64,000 bases of DNA from Palaemon carinicauda (GCF_036898095.1 NC_090766.1:31601972-31665971), one strand, 5' to 3'. Positions 1 to 11,600 are shown, counted from the first letter of the stretch. Numbers and translations are program-made. Notes: generated by a model not told the origin, from the letters alone.

Positions 1-212
1 CGCTTAGTTTCTTCCACATCCCTGTGGCTGTCATGCAAGTGGGATAAGGTATGGCGACGAAGGGTAGCAGGTACAACAACTCTTGCTCCATACAGGACGA
101 GGTCACCATCGGTGTAGAGATCTGCACGTAGTTTCCAATAAGGGAGTAAGGAATTGTGCAGGTCATATCTGTTGTGAGGGAATCCTGATGTGACACAATT
201 GAGGAGACGTGT
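1..212 (-). pseudogene. Gypsy integrase, N-terminal zinc-binding (H2C2) fragment
   Basis: The minus-strand frame from about 200 downward reads through RYDLHNSLLPYWKLRADLY, then YGARVVVPATLRR, then a HLHDSH segment. This is the pattern seen just before and inside the HHCC zinc domain of Gypsy integrases. It continues the pol reading that stops at about 1518 on the other side of the LINE. The catalytic core would lie left of the window. It is broken by the LINE, so it is not functional as placed. Confidence 0.7.
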
Positions 213-1517
213 ATATTATTATTATTATTATTACTATCCAAGCTACAACCCTAGTTGGAAAAGCAAGATGCTATAAGCCCAGGGGCTCCAACAGGGAAAA
301 ATAGCCCAGTGAGGAAAGGAAATAAGGAAATAAATAAATGAAGAGAACAAATTAACAATAAATCATTCTAAAATAAGAAACAACGTCAAAACAGACATGT
401 CATATAATAAACTATCAACAACATCAAAAACAAATATGTCATAAATAAACTATAAAAAGACTATGTCCGCCTGGTCAACAAAAAAGCATTTGCTCCAACT
501 TTGAACTTTTGAAGTTCTACTGATTCAACCACCCGATTAGGAAGATCATTCCACAACTTGGTCACAGCTGGAATAAAACTTCTAGAGTACTGCGTAGTAT
601 TGAGCCTCGTGATGGAGAAGGCCTGGCTATTAGAATTAACTGCCTGCCTAGTATTACGAACAGGATAGAATTGTCCAGGGAGATCTGAATGTAAAGGATG
701 GTCAGAGTTGTGAAAAATCTTATGCAACATGCATAATGAACTAATTGAACGACGGTGCCAGAGATTAATATCTAAATCAGGAATAAGAAATTTAATAGAC
801 CGTAAGTTTCTGTCCAACAAATTAAGATGAGAATCAGCAGCTGAAGACCAGACAGGAGAACAATACTCAAAACAAGGTAGAATGAAAGAATTAAAACACT
901 TCTTCATAATAGATTGATCACCGAAAATCTTGAAAGACTTTCTCAATAAGCCTATTTTTTGTGAAATTGAAGAAGACACAGACCTTATATGTTTCTCAAA
1001 AGTAAATTTACTGTCGAGAATCACACCTAAAATTTTGAAAGAGTCATACATATTTAAAGAAACATTATCAATACTGAGATCCGGATGTTGAGGAACCACC
1101 GTCCTTGACCTACTTACAATCATACTTTGAGTTTTTTTAGGATTCAACTTCATACCCCATAATTTGCACCATGCACTAATTCTAGCTAAATCTCTATTAA
1201 GGGATTCACCAACCCTAGATCTACATTCAGGGGATGGAATTGATGCAAAGAGAGTAGCATCATCTGCATATGCAACAAGCTTGTTTTCTAGGCCAAACCA
1301 CATGTCATGTGTATATAGTATAAAAAGTAATGGGCCAAGAACACTACCCTGTGGAACACCGGATATCACATTCCTATAATCACTATGGTGCCCATCAACA
1401 ACAACTCTTTGAGATCTATTACTTAAAAAATCAATAATAATGCTAAGAAACGACCCACCCACTCCCAACTGTTTCAGTTTGAAAACAAGGGCCTCATGAT
1501 TAACACGGAAGATCTGT
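213..1517 (-). mobile_element. 5'-truncated non-LTR retrotransposon (LINE) inserted in the Gypsy integrase
   Basis: The element starts abruptly inside its reverse transcriptase at about 1517 and ends at an (ATT)n tail at 213-232, as expected for target-primed reverse transcription. A microsatellite tail instead of poly(A) fits I- or CR1-related LINEs. Gypsy coding sequence flanks both sides. A close copy of its 3' tail (about 245-312) recurs at 20928-20994. The exact 5' junction is uncertain by a few bases and I could not define a target-site duplication. Confidence 0.75.
461..1517 (-). pseudogene. LINE reverse transcriptase, C-terminal two thirds
   Basis: An open frame of about 350 codons encodes the palm and thumb of a non-LTR reverse transcriptase. 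It begins at RVNHEAL (RT block 3 region), then has SGVPQGSVLGPLLFILY, the catalytic YADD motif in VAYADDATLFAS, and the LNPKKTQ and LGVILD blocks. It ends in a Cys/Trp-rich tail without a further domain. The endonuclease and N-terminal RT are missing because of 5' truncation. The first codons of the open frame upstream of 1517 are Gypsy sequence read through by chance. The frame itself has no stop, so the insertion is fairly young, but the copy cannot be autonomous. Confidence 0.85.
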
Positions 1518-2150
1518 TCTCGCTGCGTCGCGAAGATCCTGAAGTATCCGGTCAGCATCCTGAACTGAAGACTCGTCTGAAAGAGTAACAGTTTTCATGG
1601 CTATGACAGTCCAAAGATGAGCAGCAGAAGAAGCAACCGAGATTTCGTCCTCCTGTGTGGGGTGGCTGACTGGGGCTCGAGACAATGCATCTGGAACACA
1701 GAGCAACTTTCCAGCACGGCACACAGCTGTAAAGATGTAGGGCGAGATCTTTGTCTTGAGGCGCTGGAGACGAGAGTTCTCGATGGCATCTAGTGTATAA
1801 CTGTTCAGAATAGGGATGAAGGGCCGGTGATCCATCATTAGAGTAAAGTGCTGTGGGCCAGCTAGGTATAGCCTACACTTTGACATTGCCCAGACAATGG
1901 CTAGCATCTCGAGCTCGGCGAGAAAATGAGAACTACACTGAACTAGACGCAGGTGTCCATTACAATGGTCCTGCAGGAGAGCATATCCGATGCTATTGAG
2001 GCGTGAAGCGTCCGTCTGAAGAACGACGGGTAGGTCTGGGTCAAAGAGGGCGAGAACTGGTGGACTGGTGAGGGCTAACTTGACGCGTTGAAAGGCTTCA
2101 TCATGGTCAGAAGTCCAGACAAATTTCTCTTGGGACTCATCAGGGGGCGT
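1518..2150 (-). pseudogene. Gypsy RNase H and pol connection segment
   Basis: Minus-strand translation shows TSPPVLALFDPDLP, then LQTDASRLNSIGYALLQ (first catalytic Asp), LAELEMLAIVWA (catalytic Glu), MMDHRP (Asp), and PDALSRAP, the usual end of Gypsy RNase H. It then runs toward integrase with RILQDLRDAARTD before the LINE junction. Between this frame and the RT frame there is a frameshift at about 2090-2150, where RT ends as KPFNASS. Confidence 0.75.
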
Positions 2151-3187
2151 AGAGGTTGGGCTGCAATGGAGATGTCAGGCGTAAACTCTGCTAACTGGTT
2201 GACCAATCCCATAAACGATCTGAGGTCCGTCAGGTTAGCAGGGGTCGGAAAATCCTTGATCGCACTGACTTTCTGGTGGTCAGCTGAGATCCCGTCTCCT
2301 GAGAGCGTGTATCCGCAGAATTTCACAGAGAGGGCAGCGACCACAAATTTGTCCTTGTTGAGTGTGACCCCGAACTTGCGGCACCTGGTGAGCACTTCGT
2401 GGATACGATAAAGGTGGGTAACGTAATCTTCGTTGTAGAGAAGGTCGTCGTCTATCACCTGAACACAATTTTGGACACCTTGAAGGACCATATCACCTCG
2501 CAGGCAGAAGGCATCTCCAGTAGCTGCGAAGCCTATTGGTTCTCTGCAATGTATGAACCAACCATATGGCGTAATAAAGGTGGTTAAATGACAATCTTTT
2601 TCAGCCAGTTCCATCTGCCAGTATCCATAAAGAGCATCAGCCGTGGTGAAGAAACGAGACTTCCGGTCCACACTACAAATAGCCGTGTAGGGTGTGGGTG
2701 AAGGGTGGGCTGGACGATAAACTTGGCTGTTCAGCTTGGTTAGATCGACGGTGATACATACACCTGTTCCATTCTTGGCAACGACGACGAGAGGGTGGCA
2801 CCAAACTGAAGGGTCATCACCAGCAGGTTTGATTATTCCTTGGGCCACCATAGAATTAAGCTCTCCTTTGACTTGGTCCTTAAAAGCAAATGGAATCTGT
2901 CTTGGGGTGTGGATGGCAAAGGGCACTGCACCATCCTTTAGGTGGATTCTCATGGGAGGACCAGCCTTGGGCTTGAGAGGAGCTGTCTTCAAATCTTCTT
3001 TCGAGACCAACACATCTTTAAATTCCTGAATAAAGTATTCCTTGGCTGCTGAAGGTGATGTAGTTGCTGAGATGGGCAGCTCCTTGCATCTATTGACATG
3101 TTTGACTTCTAAAATGGGTTTGGGGAAGTCTGGAGATATTATGGACAGTTCATGGCAATGACCATAGGATAAAAGAGGAACTTCCAC
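2075..3187 (-). pseudogene. Gypsy reverse transcriptase
   Basis: The 370-codon frame carries the Ty3/Gypsy RT blocks: QVKGELNSMVAQGIIKPA, HPLVVVAKNGTGVCITVDL, the TADALYGYWQMEL block (catalytic Asp), an altered IGFAATGDAF block, and IDDDLLYNED at the active site where YxDD is expected. The thumb follows with LNKDKF and FCGYTLSGDG. It lies in the same frame as the protease upstream, separated by a single TAA, so protease and RT were once one ORF. The frame is lost near 2100 before RNase H. Confidence 0.8.
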
Positions 3188-3244
3188 ATTTTCGTGAACC
3201 TGAATCCTGGCAAGACATGATCGATTCCCTAAGGTAGGGGTAGC

Positions 3245-3640
3245 TTATAATATACCCAGAGCAGGTGACATCGGAGACCCATTCGCCGTGAATGTCACAT
3301 TCGGCGGAGGTGGTTGCAAGCAGCTCCTGGATATACTCATGGTGTCCAGGTGTTGCTGTCCGATAACGGTGACGTCGGCACCTATGTCAGGTAACATCTT
3401 GATGCGAGAGTTAACATCACCAGATGACAAGAGGGCACAGATAGGTTTGGGCGTCTTGGAGATGGTGGAAGGCGATCCTAAGCGACGACAGCTGGACCGT
3501 AAATCTTGTTTGTTCGAGACTGCAGAGGCACCACTGTTGCTTGAAGATCTGTCTCGACCATTTTTCTTGTTATCCTTGCAGCATTCATCGAAGTGTCCAA
3601 TACGGTACAATGACGGCACTGGACTTTGCTGGCAGGACAC
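3245..3640 (-). pseudogene. Gypsy aspartic protease region
   Basis: The frame contains LPDIGADVTVIG, which matches the D-S/T-G-A active-site signature of retroelement aspartic proteases, with Ile in place of Ser/Thr. It is preceded by SRIKM and a Ser-rich linker and followed by PPPNVTFTANG. A TAA stop after SPALGIL separates it from RT in the same frame. The altered active site plus the stop indicate a dead copy. Confidence 0.65.
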
Positions 3641-4763
3641 TTCAACGTCCTAGACCAATGGCCAACACGGTCACAGTTTTTGCAGGTACTGTTGGCAGCA
3701 GGGCATTTATCATGTTCGTGCTGACGGGCACATTGTTGGCATAAAACGGCTGGCTTAGAGGACTTCGGTGAAGGTGGAGGCTTCCCGCTTGATTTCTTGC
3801 TTCTCCGGTAGGCTGAAACGGCACACAACTGGCTGGGTGGGCCACGTATGGCAGAAGTTGCAGTTTTAGCTGCCTCATATGATCGACAGGTTGTGAAGAA
3901 ATCTTGAAGAGGAGAGTTGGTGTCCAAGGGAATCAACTTCTGAACCAACTCTAAATCTCAAATACCCATCAAGATAATCATTTTCAGTTGGGTCTCTTCA
4001 CATGCAGCAGCATTACGGGCGCACAAGTCAACTTCTTCTGCGATGCGTCGAATTCCTTTATATGCGACTGTAGAGCATCCAGGACTTCGTTTACAGACTT
4101 ATCTGTAGAGGGAGAAATCTGCAGTGTGTGTTCTAAAACACGCTTTGTTTCAAGGATTAAACACATCCTCATCTGGATCATTTGTTTTTCACGTGGAAGC
4201 TTAGAAAGATCCACCATAACGGCATCGTCATCCCATTGGCGTCTCCATTCCCTGAACATATGGAATGATGCATCTGCCTGCAGTGGGGGTGGAAGAGCGG
4301 GTTGATTGGAGTTATATTTCACCTCTGTGCCAGGTGTATGGTTGCCTGAATGAGAATGGAGGATTGGGGCAAGTTTGAATGAGAGCAGTAAACCTCTCCT
4401 TTTCTTCTTCTCTTCTAAGATAATCCTCTCTTAGGCGAATTGTTTCTTGTTCTCTTCTTTCTTCTTCATGTTGTCTTTCTTGTCTTTTTACTTGTCTTCC
4501 CTTCTTCTTCTTTCATCCTCATACAAGCGAGATTCCTCTAAAAAACGAATTAAAGCGAGGAAATAAGTCCCGGTAGATTGAGAGGCAGACGGGGGATAGT
4601 AGTGGGGATTCAAGAGTGGTGGGGAGGGAAAGGCAGTGCGCTCCAACACTTCCCCAACACTGTGGGCGTGGGCGGCATCGATGCTGTGGGCACCCACATC
4701 ACTGAATGGCCCCTGTTCTGTGGGCTCTTCTAACTGTTATGCAAGTATATCTCTCGAGGCCAT
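3478..4763 (-). pseudogene. Gypsy gag with coiled-coil N-terminus, capsid and CCHC zinc knuckle
   Basis: A candidate start ATG is at 4763, with an in-frame TAA nine codons later and a continuing frame. Domains in order are an acidic, Gln/Glu/Arg-rich predicted coiled coil (about 4590-4390), a capsid-like segment (4322-3984: FHMFREWRRQWDDDAV, then LPREKQMIQMRMCL), and a nucleocapsid region with CKNCDRVGHWSRTLKC (C-x2-C-x4-H-x6-C). A second knuckle, CRHC followed by GHFDECC, is split by a frameshift near 3600-3620. A further frame break lies at 3950-3984. Confidence 0.7.
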
Positions 4764-4835
4764 TACTACTTTCGATGTGCAGTGGGCAAAAATACAGTTC
4801 CAACAAATTTATCAAAAACAACATAAACTGTTGTA

Positions 4836-5043
4836 AAATGACAAATTCGGAGATAACTTGAATTTTTCCTAACCATACAAACCTTAGCTATTTACATAGG
4901 GTTTACTTTTGGCATAGCTGAAATGACGAGCCATTAGATTTTAATGAGGGTTAAACTACCTCCGAGCTAGTTAGCACGGGGGTAGGGGAGGGGTAGCTAG
5001 CTACCCCTCCCCCCCACACACCGGCGAGCTGCCTCACTTCACT
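4836..5043. repeat. DIRS A left ITR (element 3' end) with 26-bp perfect palindrome
   Basis: This segment is the inverted counterpart of 13197-13381. Both contain ATGACGAGCCATT-like and GTTAAACTACC-like blocks. The central palindrome at 4986-5011 is GGGAGGGGTAGCT followed by its exact reverse complement. Confidence 0.9.
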
Positions 5044-5089
5044 TAGAGGTAGGACTTGTCTTGGGGGACAGGGTTGGCGGGCAAATATG

Positions 5090-5188
5090 TGTAAATAGCT
5101 AAGGTTTGTATGGTTAGGAAAAATACAAATTATCTCTGAATTTGTCATTTGTTCCGTAACAAATACAAACCAGCTATTTACATAGGGT
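5090..5188. repeat. DIRS A internal complementary region (ICR)
   Basis: The left half (to about 5149) is the reverse complement of the outer edge of the left ITR. The right half (from about 5150, GTTCCGTAAC) matches the outer edge of the right ITR read inward. Together they represent the two ends joined, as expected of a DIRS ICR serving as template for a circular intermediate. Confidence 0.88.
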
Positions 5189-5666
5189 GACTTACCCTTA
5201 GGCAGGGTGGAAAGTCCCCAGCCTTACTGGCTTTGGCTTACCAGGGGACTCAGAATCCGAGTGCACAGCACTTCGAGAAAAAGAGTCCCTGCGCCTCGCA
5301 AGTTTCTTGCTACGCAAGAAACGAGCGGCCTACATAAGTTGTGTGTGGAGAGATAAAGTGTGACTTGTCCTAGGAAGTTGACCTGAAGTACTTTATATGG
5401 AATTCTAGGCTAGGACGTCCCCATACCACCTCGTCAGGGTATGGGGGACGCGACAGTATTGTACTTAATACTAGGAACACAAGGAAGCATGGTTTACCTG
5501 CAGAGGTTTGAGGTCAGCTATGCAGAGACCCAGGATACTGCATTCCCCAAGAGAGGGGAGGATGAAGAAAGAAGTAAGAGCCAGACATACTTTTTCATTC
5601 ACGCAGACTAAAACCGGGTAACAGTGCCCTCAACCTTCTGCTACTTGTCCATTAAGGAGCCTAAGG
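5189..5666 (-). other. DIRS A 3' noncoding region
   Basis: This is non-coding sequence between ICR and YR. It is closely repeated in element C (38047-38523) and element E (63596-64000), with shared blocks such as TACCACCTCGTCAGGGTATG and ACTAGGAACACAAG. The conservation between copies shows it is part of the element. I see no gene in it. Confidence 0.7.
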
Positions 5667-6780
5667 TTAGACCAACTGTTGTGCAGCCACCACAGGGCCA
5701 ATAGATAAAGTATCGAGGCTCCTGTGGGTCACGTCCTGCAGGTAGTGGGCTGTAAAGGTCGTCTGACGCTTCCAGACTCCAGCTTGTAGCACCTGCGTCA
5801 CAGAGAAGTTTCTCTTGAAGGCCAGGGACGTGGCAATGCCCCTAACATCATGTGCCCTAGGGCGACGTGACGGAGGAGGGTCTGGATTCAAGGCATGATG
5901 GATGGTCCGTCGAATCCAGGCTGAGATGGTATTCTTGGTGACCCTCCTCTTCGTCCTTCCCATGCTCACAAACAGGGCTTGCACGCGTGGACGGACTGCA
6001 GCTGTTCTCTTCAGATAACGTCTCAGACTTCTTACTGGGCAGAGTAGCAGATGATCTGGGTCATCTGTTACGGAACGGAGACTCACAACCCTGAAGGAGT
6101 CGAACCGTGGGTCCGGCACTCCAGGGTTCTGAGTCTTGGCAACAAACTCAGGGACGAACCTGAACGTTACCTCCCACCATCCCCTTGAATGGGCGATGTC
6201 GTATGAGAGACCATGAAGTTCACTGACTCGCTTGGCCGAAGCCAGAGCGAGCAGGAATACCGTCTTCCAAGTCAGGTGTTGGTCAGAGGCTTGGCGTAAT
6301 GGTTCGAACGGAGGTCTCTTCAGAGCCCTGAGGACCCGAACCACGTTCCAAGGAGGCGGTCTCACTTCCGACTGAGGGCAGGTAAGCTCGTAGCAACGTA
6401 TGAGTAAGGAAAGTCCCAGCGAGGAGAAAATATCTATTCTTTCCAGCCTGAAGACAAGGCTTAAGGCTGAGGGATAGCCTTTCCCCGCCGAGACCGAAAG
6501 GCGCATTTCCTCCCGCAAATAAACGAGGAACTCAGCTATTGCTGGAATAGAGGCATCTAGGGGAGAGATACCACTACCACGACACCAACCACAGAAGACT
6601 CTCCACTTCGCCTGGTAGACCCCTGCGGATGACTTTCGCAGGTGTCGAGACATCCTTTCCGCAACTTATTGCGAAAAGCCTCTCTCCGTGAGGAGACACT
6701 GGATAGTCTCCAGGCGTGAAGCTGAAGCGATGCTACGGCTTTGTGGAAGATGTTGCAATGTGGTTGTCTGAGTAGCTCGT
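5667..6780 (-). pseudogene. Tyrosine recombinase of DIRS A, catalytic residues intact
   Basis: YR cuts and rejoins DNA to insert the circular DIRS intermediate. The open frame 6653-5667 (328 codons) includes the N-terminal SAM-like, core-binding part (KSSAGVYQAKWRVFCGWC) and the catalytic part. Visible active-site residues are Arg142 in SAKRVSEL, His268 and Arg271 in AHDVRG, Trp294, His303 and the nucleophile Tyr304 in FTAHYL. Homologous sequence continues upstream (SRLETIQCLLTERGFSQ), but an in-frame TAA at 6668-6666 interrupts it where element C has a Gln codon. The YR core thus looks competent, but the complete pol product is broken by the stop and the upstream damage. Confidence 0.85.
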
Positions 6781-6781
6781 G

Positions 6782-8614
6782 TCATGGGGGAAGCTCTCTC
6801 AGGGGTTGCATCAGGAGCTGCAGAAGGTCCGGAAACCACTCTGCATGATGCCATAGCGGAGCTATTAAGGTCATCGACAGGTTGACCGATAGTCTGGTCT
6901 TGTTGAGCACCCTTCTCATCAGACAGAACGGTGGGAAGGCGTAGACGTCGATGTTGTCCCACCGTTGTTGGAAGGCATCTTGCCAGAGTGCCTTGGGGTC
7001 CGGGACTGGGGAGCAGTACAGCGGCAGCTTGAAATTCAAGGCTCTCGCGAACAGGTCCACTGTCGGGGAACCCCACAAAGTCAGGACTTTGTTGGCTACC
7101 TGAGGATCTAGAGACCACTCGGTACTCACTATCTGCGAAGCTCTGCTCAGATTGTCGGCGAGCACATTTCTTTTCCCAGGAATGAAGCGAGCTGATAGAC
7201 GTATCGAGTGGACTTTGGTCCATCTTAGTATCTCTACTGCAAGATGGGATAGCTGTTGTGAAAAGGTACCTCCCTGCTTGTTGATATAAGCCACTACCGT
7301 GGTGTTGTCGCTCATCACCACCACAGAGTGGCCCGCCAGGGTCTGTTGGAACTGTTGAAGGGCCAGGGAAACGGCCTTCAGCTCTAACAGGTTGATGTGG
7401 AGGTACTTTTCTGATTCTGACCATAGGCCTGAGGCCCTCTGGTTCAGAACATGGACCCCCACCCTTCTTTTGATGCGTCCGAAAACAGCATCAAATCCGG
7501 GGGAAGGACGAAAAGATCCACTGCCTTTCGAAGGTTGTCGTCGGTCAGCCACCATTGCAGGTCCATCCGTTCCGCAGGTCCTATAGGGACCAGGAAGTCC
7601 GGGGAATCGATGCCTTGATCCCACCGGGACTTGAGCCGCCATCCTGAGGCGTTTGTTGGAAACCAGACGGGCCAAGGAGGCTAGGTGACCTAAAAGACGT
7701 AACCACGATTGGGCTGGAAGATCTTCTCGACTGAGGAAAGGCTTTGCAACCCTCCTCAGCCTTGCTATCTTGTCGTCTGATGGAGAGGCTCTGTGGAGAT
7801 CGGTGTCTGATATCATACCTAGATATATCAGTCGTTGTGTTGGGAGCAGAGAGGAGGACTTCTCGAGATTTACCATGATCCCTAGATCTTGGCAAATTCC
7901 CAGAGATTTACCATGATCCCTAGATCTTGGCAAATTCCCAGAAGCCTGTCTCGGTGTCGAAGAAGGGTCGACTTCGAGTCTGCCAGGATCAGCCAGTCGT
8001 CCAGATAACAGAGGAGACGGATGCCGTTCCTGTGCGCCCACGAAGATATTAGTGTGAACACTCTGGTGAACACCTGAGGTGCTGTGGAGAGACCGAAACA
8101 CAGCACCTTGAACTGATAGATCTTGTCTAGGCTGAATCGTAGGTACTTCCTGGAAGACGGATGGATTGGGATCTGGAAGTACGCGTCCTTCAGATCCAGT
8201 GTGCACATGAAGTCTTGCGGTCTCACTGCAAGTCTGACCGTGTCTGCTGTCTCCAAGCTGAACGAAGTTTGCTTGACAAACTTGTTCAGGGCTGAGAGGT
8301 CGATGACGGGTCTCCAGCCTCCAGACGCCTTCTTTACAAGAAAAAGTCGACTGAAGAAGCCTGGGGAGCCGTCCACGACCTCCTGGAGAGCATCCTTCTT
8401 GAGCATGGTCTCGACTTCTGCCCGAAGGGCTAGCCCCTTTGCCGATCCCTTGGCATAGGAGCTCAACGACACTGGATTCGCTGTCAGGGGAGGTTGAGAT
8501 GAAATGAACGGGATGCGATATCCTTGTCCGATTACAGAGATCGTCCAGGAATCGGCCCCGAGTTGCTGCCACCTGAGCACGCAACTTTGTAGGCATCCCC
8601 CCACAGGTGGACAT
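6782..8614 (-). pseudogene. Reverse transcriptase and RNase H of DIRS A
   Basis: RT starts at an ATG at 8604 (MGGCLQSC), 28 nt after the gag stop. It shows GGWRPVIDLSALN, LDLKDAYFQIPIHP (catalytic Asp), CFGLSTAPQVFTRVF and CYLDDWLILAD (catalytic YLDD, residues 200-203). A 38-bp tandem duplication (units starting at 7867 and 7905) lies just downstream of YLDD. Because 38 is not a multiple of 3, it moves the remainder to another frame. That frame holds the RT thumb, RNase H (LLELKAVSLALQQF with Glu, VVMSDNTTVVAYINK with Asp) and FPPFCLMRRVLNK, ending at 6782. A further shift separates this from YR. Confidence 0.85.
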
Positions 8615-8632
8615 GCAGGGCGATTTCCAATC

Positions 8633-11600
8633 CTAGCGCTTGCGGCCTCGGCCGTTCCTTCTACAATTTTTGCCTCCCCTGGAGGACTTTCCGCCCTTCT
8701 TGTCTTTGACAGGAAAGGGCTGCGGTTTAGACACTTTGGTCTTAGCTGCCGGAGCCTGCTTCGGTGTCCTGTGAGGCTGCTGTTGTTGTTGAAGAGCTGG
8801 AGGTTTGTAGGGCCGAGATGTAAGGGCCTTCTGGAGGAGCGAATCGTGACTCATATTGCTCCACCTCTCAGCTGTCCGTTCTACGTCCTTGGGCTCAAAC
8901 AGGTTTCCTCCAAGGATGGAGGAATGTCTGAGCTTGCTGACATCCATAGTGTGGACCTTCGGGTGGAACCTCTCGGTCACCGCATCACGACGCTTGAGAA
9001 TCGAGTTAGCCCACAGGTTAGTGACCTGGTGAGCTAAAAACTCGATGGAGCGCGTGCCCGAGAGGAGGAAGGTCTCCAGGGCCTTCCTAATGCTCTCCTT
9101 GGACAACTCCTCAGAGCACAATAGGATGCCCAGAGACCCTAGCCAGACATCCAGCCACGAAGTGGCCTGCATGGTACACTTCGCGACCTTCTCCTGGCTC
9201 AGGATCTCCGATGCCGAGAATGTCACCTGCCGGGCGTTGAGTTTCTCTAAAGAGAGACCCCTGGTGAGCTCTTCCATGGAGTGGTGGAGGAGAAGAGCTT
9301 AACAAGGCTCCTTCATGATATCGAAGTACCTCCTCTGCTGCACACGAGGAGGTGGGAGGAGCTTGTTCCCGGCAGAAGAACGGCTGGAGGAGGTGAGCTC
9401 GGAGAGCTGGCCCTCGACCTTGTCCCTGGCGCTCTTCACCCCCTGGGACCAGGGCAGGGCTGCACTGGTCTTGGGGGGCTTCTGAATGCCATAAACCTGG
9501 TCCAGGACCGTATCCTTGCCTTCGCGAGGAGCGGTCTCGGGGTCCTTGAAACTATTGAGTTGCCTCATTAGTCCAAGGACCTGCCAGAAGGCGTGCTCCG
9601 ATTCGCGCTGCTCTCCTCCTTGTGGACTGGCTGCTAAGTCTCCTGTCCCCATTGGCTCTTCATGGGGAGACACGCGGACGTTCTCCCGGGGAAAAGTTGT
9701 CTCTGGACGAAACCTCGACGATGATTTGGGTAACGTCTTCGAGTCCTTGGGCTCCCTCCTGGGAGGGATACAGGACTCCAACAAAGAGGTCTGGAAGGTC
9801 CCTCCTACACGAGACGTTTCTCTTCCTTGAGGTGGGGTTCCTCCCATTGGTGCTGTGGGAGTGTGTCTCACCTCACTTGATTCTCCCGAGGACGGGAAAG
9901 GTTCGTCCACAGACCTCTTGGGAGCCAGCTTAACCCTGGGAGAAGTCACCGCGAAATCCACTCCTCTCCTTCTCTTCAGCGGGGGCGAGGGAGCCTTTGG
10001 TTTCAGTCCCAGATCAGCGAAGTCTGGCTTCATAGCCTGCACCACCGCTTTCATCAGGGAACCAAACCAAGGCTGGCGGCTGACTGACACAGTGTCAGCG
10101 ATCCCCGCTGGAGGGAAGGGGATCGGTTGATCCTTCGGAGTGGATACTACAGGGCCTGCCTGGAAAGAAGAAAGGGAAGAAGAATGTTGTCCGGACCTCT
10201 CCGATGACTCTTCCTGCTCCTGGGCACGTGCTCGGCGCTTCCGCGATGGTGATCGCGAGGACGATCTGGAAGTACGCGGCCCCGGTACCTTGCAAGGCTG
10301 GGCGCGCTGCAAAACCCGGCGGGAATCGCGCTGGGGGTCGCGCTGGTGCTCGCATGATGGCAGAATCGCCGGGTCACGCTGGCGCTCATGCGATGGCAGA
10401 ATCGCCGGGTCACGCTGCGCTCATGCGATGGCAGAATCGCTGGGTCGTGCGCCTCGCGCGGAGATGGGGGCGCGTGCGCGTATGGGCGAGCTGGCGAGTT
10501 GGCATGTGGGCGCATGGGCGCGTGGGAGCGCGGGAGCGTGGGCGCGGGCGCATGGGCGCGTGGGAGCGGGCGCGTGGGGGCGCGGGCGCGTGGGGGCGCG
10601 GGCGCGTGGGGGCGCGGGCGCGTGGGGGCGCGGGCGCGTGGGGGCGCGGGCGCGTGGGGGCGCGGGCGCGTGGGGGCGCGGGCGCGTAAGGCGGGGCGGG
10701 GGGCGCGGGCGCGCTGGCAAGGAGGGGGCGCGGGCGCGTGAGGGCGCGGGCGCGCGCGCTGGGAAGGAGGGTGTGCGTGAATGCACAGGTGAGCGCAGGT
10801 GAGGGTGTGCGTGAATGCACAGGTGAGCGCAGGTGAGGGTGTGCGTGAATGCACAGGTGAGCGCAGGTGAGGGTGTGCGTGAATGCACAGGTGAGCGCAG
10901 GTGAGGGTGTGCGTGAATGCACAGGTGAGCGCGAGTGCCTGGGTGATCGCTGGCGGTCAGGAGAACGATGGCGCGTAGGCAAACGATGGAGCATAGGCAA
11001 GAGTAAGCGCGTTGGCGAGCGATGGCACGTTGGCGAGTGATGGCGCGTTGGCGAGCGATGGCGCGTTGGTGATCGATGATGCGTGGAACGCGTGGGCGAC
11101 CGACCACGCACAGGTGAGCTGGCGCGTGGGCGAGTCGGAGCCCTGTGGCGATCATACGCGAGGGCGCGTAGGTGAGCGTTCGCGTGCAGGCGAAGGATCG
11201 CGCGGGCGCTTAGGAGAACGCTGGCGCGTAGGAGATCACTGACGCGTAGGATGGCGCGCCGTTGCTGATGTTCTCGAAGGTGAAGTCTCGTGGGCGGGCT
11301 CAGGAGATGACTCACGGGCGCGTGGGTGCGAATGCACTTTAGTGCGCGCTGGAGACTGGAGCGCAGGCGGCGGTTGACGCGTAGGGGAACGCTGGCGAGG
11401 CAACGGAACAATGTCCTTGCCTGCGCCCAGATCCGAAGATCGTGGGCACGCGGGCGAACGTTGGCGCGCTGGACGCGCATCAGGAACTGGGCGCGCAGTA
11501 GTGCGCTGACACGCAGGAGGTTGACGGCGCTCAGGAGACTGTTGACGCGCAGCAGGGGCTGAAGTGCGCGTTCATGCAGGCGAGCGCTGAGCAGGAGAGC

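Larger units (their letters stand above)
1..4835 (-). mobile_element. Gypsy-type LTR retrotransposon, degenerate, 3' part cut by window edge
   Basis: Read on the minus strand, this segment gives in order gag (about 4763-3600), aspartic protease, reverse transcriptase, RNase H and the start of integrase, the Ty3/Gypsy pol order. It carries several frameshifts and stops. A LINE (213-1517) is inserted in the integrase, and DIRS A begins at 4836, just upstream of gag. The leader and 5' LTR seem to resume on the far side of DIRS A at 13382-14054. The 3' LTR is not in the window. No env-like ORF is seen in what is present. Confidence 0.8.

Noticed and set aside
461..1558. A single 365-codon gene including the first residues before RVNHEAL
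   Set aside because: The first 14-17 codons are Gypsy sequence on the other side of the LINE junction, so the frame is a chance fusion.
10140..10802. Long plus-strand frames rich in Gly/Arg/Ala (220, 161 and 117 codons)
   Set aside because: They are antisense shadows of GC-rich coding minisatellites in the gag of DIRS A. Low complexity keeps several frames open without implying a gene.
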